Positions 1 to 5,765 of a DNA stretch of 15,304 nucleotides are shown one piece after another. The notes under the pieces are model-generated. The model was not told the DNA's origin. It did not search any database and was given only the letters and a program-made list of their open reading frames with translations. Both the position numbers and the translations under genes were made by a program. Position 1 is the stretch's first letter. The number at the start of each line of letters is the position of its first letter. Origin of the DNA: Ruminococcaceae bacterium UBA6364 (GTDB lineage: Bacteria > Bacillota > Clostridia > Oscillospirales > Acutalibacteraceae); the NCBI GenBank assembly GCA_002440045.1, contig DJRI01000168.1, positions 1-15,304 on the forward strand, given 5' to 3'.

Positions 1-677
1 CCTTTTTTGCCGGGTACAAGCCACTCCACATAGCCTGCAAGGTTTTGTCTGAAGTCAAGAACAAATTCGCCTTTAGGGGTAACAATAAGCTCCGGCTCTT
101 CAATGCGCGCCATTTCACGCGTTTCTTCGCCCTCTGTCGGGATTAAAATATCTTTTTCTGCGGGGACGGTTTTGATTTTTATTTTTTCTTCGGTGTCGGC
201 GTTAAAGTCAACTGTTTCGCCGTTGTATATATTGGAATAAAGAATGTTGCTTTTAAAGCCCTCCCATGTGCCGTCGGTATAAATATTTTCGACCGTGCCG
301 TCATCATATGTTATTTCAAGAGCCGCAATAAGAGCCGCCTCGCCCGAAGCGAGGTATTCTCTGTCTTCGTTTTTTCTTTTGTGAAGACGTCTGCCTATTC
401 CGAGGGCTATATCTATTTCGTTGCACTCTTCAATAAACGAAGTGACGTTATAGACCTGATATTGAAGCCTTGTTTCATAGCTCGTCCAGCCGGGTGCAAA
501 AATAAAGCTGCCGACGCGCTTGCCGTTTATATATGCTTCGTAAAAGCCGAGCGCACTTACGGAAAGAAGCGCCTTTGTAACCTTTTTTTCTGCCCAGAAT
601 ACCTTGTGAAAAACGGGGCATACCGTTCCTATATTTTCTGCCTGCCTTATAAATTCGGCGTTTTTGATGTTGCTCAT
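1..677 (-). CDS. Alpha-L-rhamnosidase (GH78-type), N-terminal part only
   Basis: The gene starts at ATG 677-675 and runs off the window, leaving 225 residues with no stop. The visible part matches the N-terminal beta-sandwich region of bacterial GH78 alpha-L-rhamnosidases. It has YINGKRVG at residues 49-56, APGWTSY at 61-67, the YNGE element at 151-154, and DFRQNLAGYVEW at 208-219, close to the conserved D-F-G-Q-N-x-A-G-W-V segment. Enzymes of this family release terminal alpha-L-rhamnose from plant glycans and glycosides. The catalytic (alpha/alpha)6 barrel lies outside the window, so activity cannot be judged. No signal peptide is visible, so a cytoplasmic enzyme acting on imported oligosaccharides is inferred. 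AAAGGAG (694-688) lies 10 bases before the ATG. The gene is divergent from ksgA and shares an AT-rich intergenic region with it. The family call is firm; exact specificity is open. Confidence 0.88.
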   Translation of the reverse strand, partial: MSNIKNAEFIRQAENIGTVCPVFHKVFWAEKKVTKALLSVSALGFYEAYINGKRVGSFIFAPGWTSYETRLQYQVYNVTSFIEECNEIDIALGIGRRLHKRKNEDREYLASGEAALIAALEITYDDGTVENIYTDGTWEGFKSNILYSNIYNGETVDFNADTEEKIKIKTVPAEKDILIPTEGEETREMARIEEPELIVTPKGEFVLDFRQNLAGYVEWLVPGKK

Positions 678-695
678 AAAAGACGTGCTCCTTTG

Positions 696-722
696 TTGAC
701 AATTATTTTATAATGTTATAAT
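696..722 (+). promoter_or_regulatory. Putative promoter of ksgA
   Basis: TTGACA at 696-701 is followed by two TATAAT hexamers, at 709-714 and 717-722. The second gives a 15-base spacer, which is short but usable. A ribosome binding site, GGAGG (755-759), lies 5 bases before the ksgA ATG at 765. The same AT-rich stretch must also hold the promoter of the divergent rhamnosidase gene, for which no convincing hexamer pair was found. Confidence 0.6.
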
Positions 723-764
723 ATATTAAACGCACTTCAAAAACAAGTACCAACGGAGGCAAAA

Positions 765-1622
765 ATGAAAAATCTTTCGGATATAAATACCGTGCGCCGC
801 GTTATGGAAAAGCACGGCGTAACGTTCAACAAGGGTCTCGGGCAGAATTTTTTGACAGACCCCGAAATTTGCCCCGCCATGGCTGACTGTGCAGAGCTTT
901 CCGAAAACACCTGTGTAATCGAAATAGGTCCCGGCGTAGGCGTGCTTACGGCTGAGCTTGCCAAAAGAGCGGGCAAGGTTTTAAGCTTTGAGGTTGACAG
1001 GCGGCTTTTGCCAGTGTTAAACGAGACGCTTTCGGAATTTCGCAATGTTGAAATAATAAATGCCGATATTTTAAAGGTCGATTTAAAACAGCTTATAGAA
1101 GAAAAATGCAAGGGTTTTGACATAGCCGTTTGCGCAAATCTTCCTTACTATATAACTTCGCCGATTATTATGAGCCTTCTCGAAAGCAGACTTCCCATAA
1201 AAACGGTAACTGTTATGGTTCAGAAAGAGGCGGGCGAAAGGCTTTGCGCCGAAGTGGGAAGCAGAAAAAGCGGGGCGGTGACCGTCGCCGTTACATATTT
1301 TTCAAAGCCCGAAATGCTCTTTTTCGTGCCGCGCACCGCGTTTTTGCCGCCGCCGAATGTTGACAGCTGCGTTATTAAGCTCAAAATAAGAAAAGAGCCG
1401 CCTGTAGCCCCCAAAAGCGAAGAATTCTTTTTTAAGGTCGTGAAGGCGGCGTTTTCTCAAAGGCGCAAAACAGCCGAAAATTCAATAAGCGCGGGGCTTC
1501 ACATAAATAAAGACGCTGTGGGAAACGCGCTTGAAAGCGTGGGGCTTCTGAAGAATGTAAGAGCCGAGAACCTTACTATGGAGGATTTTGCGGCGCTTTC
1601 GGATATTCTTGAAAATTGTTAA
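765..1622 (+). CDS. rsmA: 16S rRNA (adenine(1518)-N6/adenine(1519)-N6)-dimethyltransferase
   Basis: RsmA (KsgA) dimethylates two adjacent adenines in the 3'-terminal hairpin of 16S rRNA during late assembly of the small ribosomal subunit, using S-adenosylmethionine. The 285-residue protein has the usual family length. It shows KGLGQNFLTDP near residues 23-33, the SAM-binding glycine-rich motif GPGVGVLT at 55-62, an acidic residue after the second strand (EVD, 76-78), and the catalytic NLPYYI at 125-130. A C-terminal helical region contains the FSQRRKT element typical of the family. The start is supported by GGAGG at 755-759. The gene is single-copy housekeeping. No clear hairpin follows it, so some read-through into the glycosyltransferase gene is possible. 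Confidence 0.97.
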   Translation: MKNLSDINTVRRVMEKHGVTFNKGLGQNFLTDPEICPAMADCAELSENTCVIEIGPGVGVLTAELAKRAGKVLSFEVDRRLLPVLNETLSEFRNVEIINADILKVDLKQLIEEKCKGFDIAVCANLPYYITSPIIMSLLESRLPIKTVTVMVQKEAGERLCAEVGSRKSGAVTVAVTYFSKPEMLFFVPRTAFLPPPNVDSCVIKLKIRKEPPVAPKSEEFFFKVVKAAFSQRRKTAENSISAGLHINKDAVGNALESVGLLKNVRAENLTMEDFAALSDILENC

Positions 1623-1644
1623 AATACCGTTCACATTGTATTTG

Positions 1645-1673
1645 TTGCAATTTTTTTGCTTAAAATATATAAT
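1645..1673 (+). promoter_or_regulatory. Promoter of the gtrB-like/gtrA unit
   Basis: TTGCAA (1645-1650), a 17-base spacer and TATAAT (1668-1673) form a good sigma-A type promoter. Transcription would begin near 1680, which helps fix the downstream start codon at GTG 1715 rather than the TTG at 1688. Confidence 0.65.
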
Positions 1674-1714
1674 ATAGTTACTATAAATTGACTGTAAAAG
1701 AGGGAGGCGGTTTA

Positions 1715-2665
1715 GTGAAGCTTTCTTTAATAATACCGTGCTTTAATGAAGAGAATAACGTTACCGCTTTTTTTGACGCGACCGAGCGCGCGTTTTCGGG
1801 CTGCGGGTTTTCATATGAATATGTTTTTGTAAACGACGGCAGCCGCGACAAAACCCTCGAAAATTTAAAAAAGCTTTATAACGATAATCCGACGGCTTTT
1901 ATTAAGGTTTTGAGCCTTTCAAGAAATTTCGGGAAAGAAGCGGCTGTTTACACCGGGCTTTCGCACGCTTCGGGCGAGCTTACATGTATAATTGACGCCG
2001 ATTTGCAGCAGCGCCCCGAAACCGTGCTTAAAATGATGGAGCTTTTAAACGGCGACACCGACTGTGTTGCGGCGTATCAGGACAAGCGCCGCGAGGGCAA
2101 GGTGCTTTCGTTTTTCAAAAGCACGTTTTATAAGCTTATTAACAAATTTTCGGATATTGAGTTTGTAAACGGCGCAAGCGATTTCAGGCTTTTCAGAAAA
2201 AATGTGCGCGACGCGATTCTCTCAATGCCCGAGTATTACAGATTTTCAAAAGGCCTTTTCTCGTGGGTCGGCTTTAACACCGTGTATATGCCCTATGAAG
2301 CCGAAAAAAGAAACGACGGCGTTTCAAAGTGGTCGTTTAAAAAGCTTTTCAAATATGCGGTCGAGGGGATTGTATCTTTTACCACCGCGCCGCTTAAATT
2401 CGCAATGCATCTCGGCATAATATCTTCGGCTGTCGCATTTATTTATGCTGTTTGGGTAATAATAAAGCGTCTTGCCTTTGGGGTCGAGGTTCAGGGCTAC
2501 GCCACAATAGTTGTGCTTATACTTCTTCTCGGCGGTATTCAGCTTATTTGCATAGGCGTTATAGGCGAATATCTTGCAAGAATTTTCGTGCAAAGTAAAA
2601 ACAGACCGATAAGCATTGTAAAAGAGGTTCTCTCTTACGATGAAAACGACAAAAAGTCTGATTAA
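1715..2665 (+). CDS. GtrB/DPM1-like polyprenyl-phosphate glycosyltransferase (GT2)
   Basis: This is a family 2 glycosyltransferase of the kind that moves a sugar from a nucleotide donor onto undecaprenyl phosphate at the cytoplasmic face of the membrane. The GT-A domain begins at once (LSLIIPCFNEENN). It has NDGSRD with Asp41 and the metal-binding D94-A95-D96 in IDADLQ, then the RNDGVSKWS segment typical of GtrB proteins. Two C-terminal membrane helices lie near residues 229-250 and 262-287, and a short basic tail follows. GTG 1715 is chosen because AGGGAGG (1701-1707) lies 7 bases upstream. An in-frame TTG at 1688 has no ribosome binding site and would lie almost at the transcription start. 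The protein is then 316 residues, normal for the family. The gtrA gene follows 11 bases later. The sugar is unknown; glucose is usual for relatives. Confidence 0.92.
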   Translation: MKLSLIIPCFNEENNVTAFFDATERAFSGCGFSYEYVFVNDGSRDKTLENLKKLYNDNPTAFIKVLSLSRNFGKEAAVYTGLSHASGELTCIIDADLQQRPETVLKMMELLNGDTDCVAAYQDKRREGKVLSFFKSTFYKLINKFSDIEFVNGASDFRLFRKNVRDAILSMPEYYRFSKGLFSWVGFNTVYMPYEAEKRNDGVSKWSFKKLFKYAVEGIVSFTTAPLKFAMHLGIISSAVAFIYAVWVIIKRLAFGVEVQGYATIVVLILLLGGIQLICIGVIGEYLARIFVQSKNRPISIVKEVLSYDENDKKSD

Positions 2666-2676
2666 ACGGAGCTAAT

Positions 2677-3174
2677 ATGGGTGATTTTTTTAAAAAGCAT
2701 AAGGAAATAATTCTTTATGTTGTTTTCGGCATAATAACCACGGTTTTAAGCTGGGGGCTTTATGCGCTTTTTGCAAATGCGCTTAAAATGAGCGTTTTCG
2801 CTTCAAGTGCCGTAAGCTGGATAATAGTTATAACGGTTGCCTTTATTACAAACAAGCTGTTTGTGTTTGAGTCAAAAAGCTTTAACTTAAAGGTGCTTTT
2901 AAAAGAGGCGTCAAGCTTTCTTGCCTCGCGCGCGGCAACGGGTGTTATTGAGGTCTTCGGCGTTCCGCTTCTTGCAAAAACAGGGTTTGACAACATATTT
3001 TTCAGTTTGGTTACGAAAATAGGACTTAAAAACAGCCTGTTTTTTACACCCGGCATATACTCAAAAGCGGTGCTTGTTTTTATTGTCGTGCTTTTAAACT
3101 ATGTTTTTTCAAAGCTTGTTGTGTTCAAAAACAAATCGCATGAAGAAAAAATACAGTCCGAGCAAACCGAATAA
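2677..3174 (+). CDS. GtrA family membrane protein, putative polyprenyl-sugar flippase
   Basis: A 165-residue integral membrane protein of the GtrA family. Four hydrophobic segments fall at about residues 9-33, 39-63, 75-100 and 124-146. The first holds FGIITTVLSWGLY and the last ends in NYVFSKLVVFK, both characteristic of the family. GtrA proteins are thought to flip the undecaprenyl-phosphate sugar made by GtrB so that it can be used outside the cell, for example on teichoic acids, polysaccharide or lipids. GGAG at 2668-2671 lies 5 bases before the ATG, and the gap to the glycosyltransferase gene is 11 bases, so the two are co-transcribed. No third, transferring glycosyltransferase (GtrC or YfhO type) is next to them. 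A strong terminator follows. Confidence 0.9.
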   Translation: MGDFFKKHKEIILYVVFGIITTVLSWGLYALFANALKMSVFASSAVSWIIVITVAFITNKLFVFESKSFNLKVLLKEASSFLASRAATGVIEVFGVPLLAKTGFDNIFFSLVTKIGLKNSLFFTPGIYSKAVLVFIVVLLNYVFSKLVVFKNKSHEEKIQSEQTE

Positions 3175-3184
3175 TTGAATAAAT

Positions 3185-3228
3185 AAAAGCCGGCTGCGGT
3201 TTCGTCTTGAAATCACAGCCGGCTTTTT
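3185..3228. terminator. Bidirectional intrinsic terminator between gtrA and the sialidase-fold gene
   Basis: A stem of about 19 bp (3185-3203 with 3209-3228) closes on the loop GTCTT. It contains one C-A mismatch and one G-T wobble, and its GC core is GCCGGCTG. T-runs follow on both strands: TTTTT at 3224-3228 on plus, and TTTTATTT on minus. It therefore serves the two convergent genes. Confidence 0.92.
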
Positions 3229-3233
3229 AGGCG

Positions 3234-4220
3234 TCAGTCAATCTCTATTTCGGCGTATTTAATCGTTTTGCGCTCATATGTATATGTTATATAAAGCTTT
3301 TTATTTACGGCGGTTATCGCAGGATAGCTGAATTCAAAATCGCCGATTTTCGATTCAAGCTTATAAAATTCTTCAAAGGTTTTGCCGCCGTCAAACGAGC
3401 GCATTAACGTGAGCGGCGAGCGGTCGCCCCAATTTTCGCCTATGGGGTTTGAAACAAGTACAAGCGAACCGTCCGAAAGAGAAACAACATCTATTCCGCT
3501 GTTGTTGTTCAAAAGCTCTGTTTCATACGCCTTGCACCACGTTTTTCCCGCGGTTTTGCTGTCGCTTCGGTAAATTTTGCCGGCATTTGTTCTGACAAAC
3601 ATATGAACGCCGCTTTCATCCTCCCAAAGCGTGGGCTGAATCATATCGACTCTTTTGCCGTTCTTTTTCGGCCTTAAAACAAAGTTCGAGTGCTCAAATG
3701 TAAAACCGCCGTCTTTTGAAATATCGACAAAGCATTTCCAGCCGTTGATTTTGTGCTCTTTTGACGCGGGCGCGAGAACAGTGCCGTCTTTCAACATAAC
3801 GGGCTTGTTTTTTACGGGACCTCTGCCGCCGTCGTCATCGTCTTTTAAAAGCGGCTTTGCTTCGCAAAAGCTCTTGCCGCCGTCAAGCGACACGGCGTAA
3901 TATGTAACCCATTTTGAAATGGGCTTGCCGTACTTGAAATAAAGAATAATCTTTCCCTCTTCGGGCGAAAACAGCACGGGGTTCCAGTGCGGAAGCGGTT
4001 TTTCGGGCGCGCTTACGGAATAAGGCGCGCTCCACACGCCGTTTTCGCGGACGGAGACATAGATTTTCACATCGTCCGCACCCTCTTTTGTGCCGCCGAA
4101 CCACGCGGCAACAACATTGCCGCCGCTTAACGGAAGCACCGTTGAAGCGTGACAGCTTTTTGTGATAAGGCATTCGGGATAAATAAATTCGGAGTGCGCC
4201 GAAAGAACGGTTGTTTTCAT
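3234..4220 (-). CDS. BNR-repeat (sialidase-fold) beta-propeller protein, substrate unknown
   Basis: The 328-residue protein has the sialidase/BNR_2 beta-propeller architecture. Four Asp-box motifs are seen: SLDGGKSF (111-118), SKDGGFTF (168-175), a longer SDSKTAGKTW (219-228) and SFDGGKTF (275-282). Other family-like stretches are CHASTVLPL (23-31), AAWFGGTKEGADD (38-50), QPTLWE (195-200), NNNSGID (238-244) and FSYPAI (297-302). Automated annotation would probably say exo-alpha-sialidase. However, the N-terminal F/Y-R-I-P motif that supplies the first arginine of the sialidase triad is absent, and a histidine (His24 in CHAST) stands near that place. There is no signal peptide. Other activities on acidic or plant glycans are plausible, including rhamnose-glucuronate lyases that share this fold. 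AGGTGA (4230-4225) precedes the ATG. The gene is convergent with gtrA and divergent from the toxin-antitoxin locus. Confidence 0.85.
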   Translation of the reverse strand: MKTTVLSAHSEFIYPECLITKSCHASTVLPLSGGNVVAAWFGGTKEGADDVKIYVSVRENGVWSAPYSVSAPEKPLPHWNPVLFSPEEGKIILYFKYGKPISKWVTYYAVSLDGGKSFCEAKPLLKDDDDGGRGPVKNKPVMLKDGTVLAPASKEHKINGWKCFVDISKDGGFTFEHSNFVLRPKKNGKRVDMIQPTLWEDESGVHMFVRTNAGKIYRSDSKTAGKTWCKAYETELLNNNSGIDVVSLSDGSLVLVSNPIGENWGDRSPLTLMRSFDGGKTFEEFYKLESKIGDFEFSYPAITAVNKKLYITYTYERKTIKYAEIEID

Positions 4221-4295
4221 AAGGTCACCTATAATAAATTATTTCTTAATATATAGTATCACACCGAAAAAGCAAATGCAATATTTAAAATCGGG

Positions 4296-4324
4296 TTGAC
4301 AACTATCAATTGATAGCGTATAAT
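4296..4324 (+). promoter_or_regulatory. Consensus promoter of the toxin-antitoxin locus
   Basis: TTGACA (4296-4301), exactly 17 bases, then TATAAT (4319-4324): a full sigma-A consensus at both hexamers. The spacer is largely taken up by a palindrome (separate entry), so this strong promoter is very likely repressible. Transcription would begin near 4331, which rules out translation from the GTG at 4326 and supports TTG 4350 as the first start codon. Confidence 0.88.
4303..4316. promoter_or_regulatory. Perfect 14-bp palindromic operator inside the promoter spacer
   Basis: CTATCAATTGATAG is identical to its reverse complement and lies between the -35 and -10 hexamers, where a bound repressor would block RNA polymerase. 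Type II antitoxins with an HTH domain normally repress their own operon, so the downstream zinc-finger/HTH antitoxin is the natural candidate ligand. That link is inference; the palindrome and its placement are seen directly. Confidence 0.78.
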
Positions 4325-4349
4325 AGTGTTGAAATCGGAGGGGGTATAT

Positions 4350-4642
4350 TTGGGAAAACTACATTCAATAATATCTAAAAGAAGAGATGTTGAAAGCTTT
4401 TTAACCGCTGTTAAGGCAACGATTAGCGATGAAAGCTTTAACATTAAAAGGCAGTTTTTCTTTATTGTAAAGCAAAAAACACAGGAAACGTTGCTTGAAC
4501 TCGGTTTTGATTCCGAAGATGTAATAAAAGAGATTGAAAAACTGACGGTTTCTGATTACAGCGAAACGCTGACGACGGAAACATTATTGTATGTGTTTCT
4601 TTTCATTATCCGGAACACCCGATGATGCACCCTTATAAATAA
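4350..4642 (+). pseudogene. MqsR-like type II toxin gene, internally deleted and frameshifted
   Basis: GGAGGGGG (4337-4344) lies 5 bases before TTG 4350, the likely start. The open frame gives 91 residues and ends at 4625. Residues up to SDYSETL resemble the N-terminal half of MqsR-family mRNA interferases: an early helical segment, the ETLLELGFDSEDV helix and LTVSDYS. The rest (TLLYVFLFIIRNTR) is unlike the family. In another frame, DDGNIIVCVSFHYPEH and then PMMHPYK lead to TAA at 4640-4642. This fits the usual end of these toxins (C-x-S-F-H, x-E-H-P, P-Y/F-K). Only 29 bases separate the SDY codons from VCVSFH, where complete relatives have roughly 40 residues. An out-of-frame deletion of about 90 bases in the central beta-sheet region is inferred. 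The antitoxin gene follows 16 bases later. A short 91-residue product could still be made but is unlikely to be an active RNase. Confidence 0.72.
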
Positions 4643-4658
4643 GTTAGGAGGTTTTCAA

Positions 4659-5687
4659 ATGAACTGCACGGCACAAGAAGAGATGTATTGCCCGATTTGC
4701 GACACCGTACACAAGGTGACTTTTTTAGAAAAAAGCGCAAAAGCTGTAATAAAAAACGTAGAAGTTTCTTATATCGAAAAAGTTTTTGTCTGTGATTTGT
4801 GCGACGAAGATAACGAATTTGTTACGCCAAAGCTTATGAATGAAAATCTTCTTTCCGCAAGAGACGCATACCGCGAGAAAAGAGGGCTTTTGACCTCTTC
4901 AAATATAGCCGCAATACGAAAAAAATACGGCTTAACTCAATCGGAGCTTGCCTTGCTGCTCGGTTGGGGCGAAATTACGATAACGCGATATGAAACAAAA
5001 CAAATACAGGACGAAGCGCACGACGGTGTGCTTAGACAGATAAAAGACGACCCGTCGGTTTTGTATGATTTTCTTTCCAAAAACAGAGGCTCTTTTTCGG
5101 AAAAGCGTTATTCTGAAATTAAGGCTACGCTTATAAAATGCATAGATACCGACGGCATCGAATTTGCCGAAAAAAGGCTTTTGCTCGACAGATACAAAAA
5201 ATATGATACCCCGTCGGAACTTAACGGTTTTACTGTTTTGAATACCGAAAAAATCCTTGCCGTAATAACTTATTTTGCAAGCAGAATGGAGTGCCTTTAT
5301 AAAGTAAAGCTTATGAAGCTTTTGTGGTATGCCGACATATTGTATTATAAACGGTACGGAACATCTTTAACGGGAATTGTTTATCTCCACGAACAGCACG
5401 GCGCACTGCCCGAGGGCCACAACGAAATTTTACGTTTAAAAGGTTCTGTTATAAGCGAAGAGGAGACAGGCGAAAGCGTCAGAACAAAAATACTTCCGAA
5501 TGAGAATTATATTGATTACGCTTTTACGGCAGAAGAAAAAAATGTTCTTGATACGGTGATAGCTAAGTTTAAAAATTACACGGGGAAAAATATTTCCGAG
5601 TATATGCACAAAGAGAAGGCTTATATAAACACCGTTAAAAATGAGCCTATTTCTTTTGAATGGGCAAAATATCTTAACGAGTTTTAA
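4659..5687 (+). CDS. Antitoxin with MqsA-type zinc finger, HTH and Panacea (DUF4065) domains
   Basis: The 342-residue protein has three parts. Residues 1-60 form a zinc finger with two CxxC pairs, Cys11/Cys14 and Cys45/Cys48, as in MqsA/YgiT. Residues 82-115 are an Xre-type helix-turn-helix (KKYGLTQSELALLLGWGEITITRYE). Residues 198-335 match the Panacea domain (DUF4065, SocA-like) with KLMKLLWYAD (217-226), SLTGIVY (236-242), HGALPEG (247-253) and a late His317. Panacea domains are known as promiscuous toxin-neutralising modules; the finger and HTH would bind DNA. The upstream gene is a decayed MqsR-like toxin, and the promoter carries a palindrome suited to autorepression. The ribosome binding site TAGGAGG (4645-4651) is strong. 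The protein is intact and may now act as a stand-alone regulator or as a guard against a related toxin elsewhere. The locus looks AT-richer than its neighbours, which hints at transfer. Confidence 0.9.
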   Translation: MNCTAQEEMYCPICDTVHKVTFLEKSAKAVIKNVEVSYIEKVFVCDLCDEDNEFVTPKLMNENLLSARDAYREKRGLLTSSNIAAIRKKYGLTQSELALLLGWGEITITRYETKQIQDEAHDGVLRQIKDDPSVLYDFLSKNRGSFSEKRYSEIKATLIKCIDTDGIEFAEKRLLLDRYKKYDTPSELNGFTVLNTEKILAVITYFASRMECLYKVKLMKLLWYADILYYKRYGTSLTGIVYLHEQHGALPEGHNEILRLKGSVISEEETGESVRTKILPNENYIDYAFTAEEKNVLDTVIAKFKNYTGKNISEYMHKEKAYINTVKNEPISFEWAKYLNEF

Positions 5688-5689
5688 AA

Positions 5690-5737
5690 AAATATCGGTT
5701 ACGAAAGACTGCACTTGCAGTTGCGTAACCGATATTT
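5690..5737 (-). terminator. Nested hairpin, intrinsic terminator for the DUF1846 gene
   Basis: A perfect 14-bp stem (5690-5703 with 5724-5737, core TATCGGTTACG) encloses a second hairpin, ACTGCA/TGCAGT (5708-5713 and 5716-5721). On the minus strand the outer stem is followed by a run of T (complement of the seven A at 5686-5692), right after the DUF1846 stop. The plus strand has no T-run here. The stem begins only 3 bases after the antitoxin stop. Confidence 0.8.
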
Positions 5738-5739
5738 AG

Positions 5740-5765
5740 GCATAAGGAAGCCTTCTTATGCTTTT
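5740..5765 (+). terminator. Intrinsic terminator for the toxin-antitoxin locus
   Basis: GCATAAG (5740-5746) and CTTATGC (5755-5761) form a 7-bp stem with an 8-base loop, followed by TTTTATTT on the plus strand. It overlaps the last codons of the convergent DUF1846 gene. Confidence 0.75.

Noticed and set aside
381..713. Plus-strand reading frame of 110 residues opposite the rhamnosidase
   Set aside because: The minus strand in this region encodes clear GH78 N-terminal motifs; the plus frame is a shadow running into the ksgA promoter.
1688..1714. Upstream in-frame TTG start for the glycosyltransferase, adding 9 residues
   Set aside because: It has no ribosome binding site and lies about 8 bases from the expected transcription start. 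GTG 1715 has AGGGAGG at the right distance.
4326..4349. GTG start giving a 99-residue toxin product
   Set aside because: It lies immediately after the TATAAT hexamer, upstream of the likely transcription start; TTG 4350 has GGAGGGGG.
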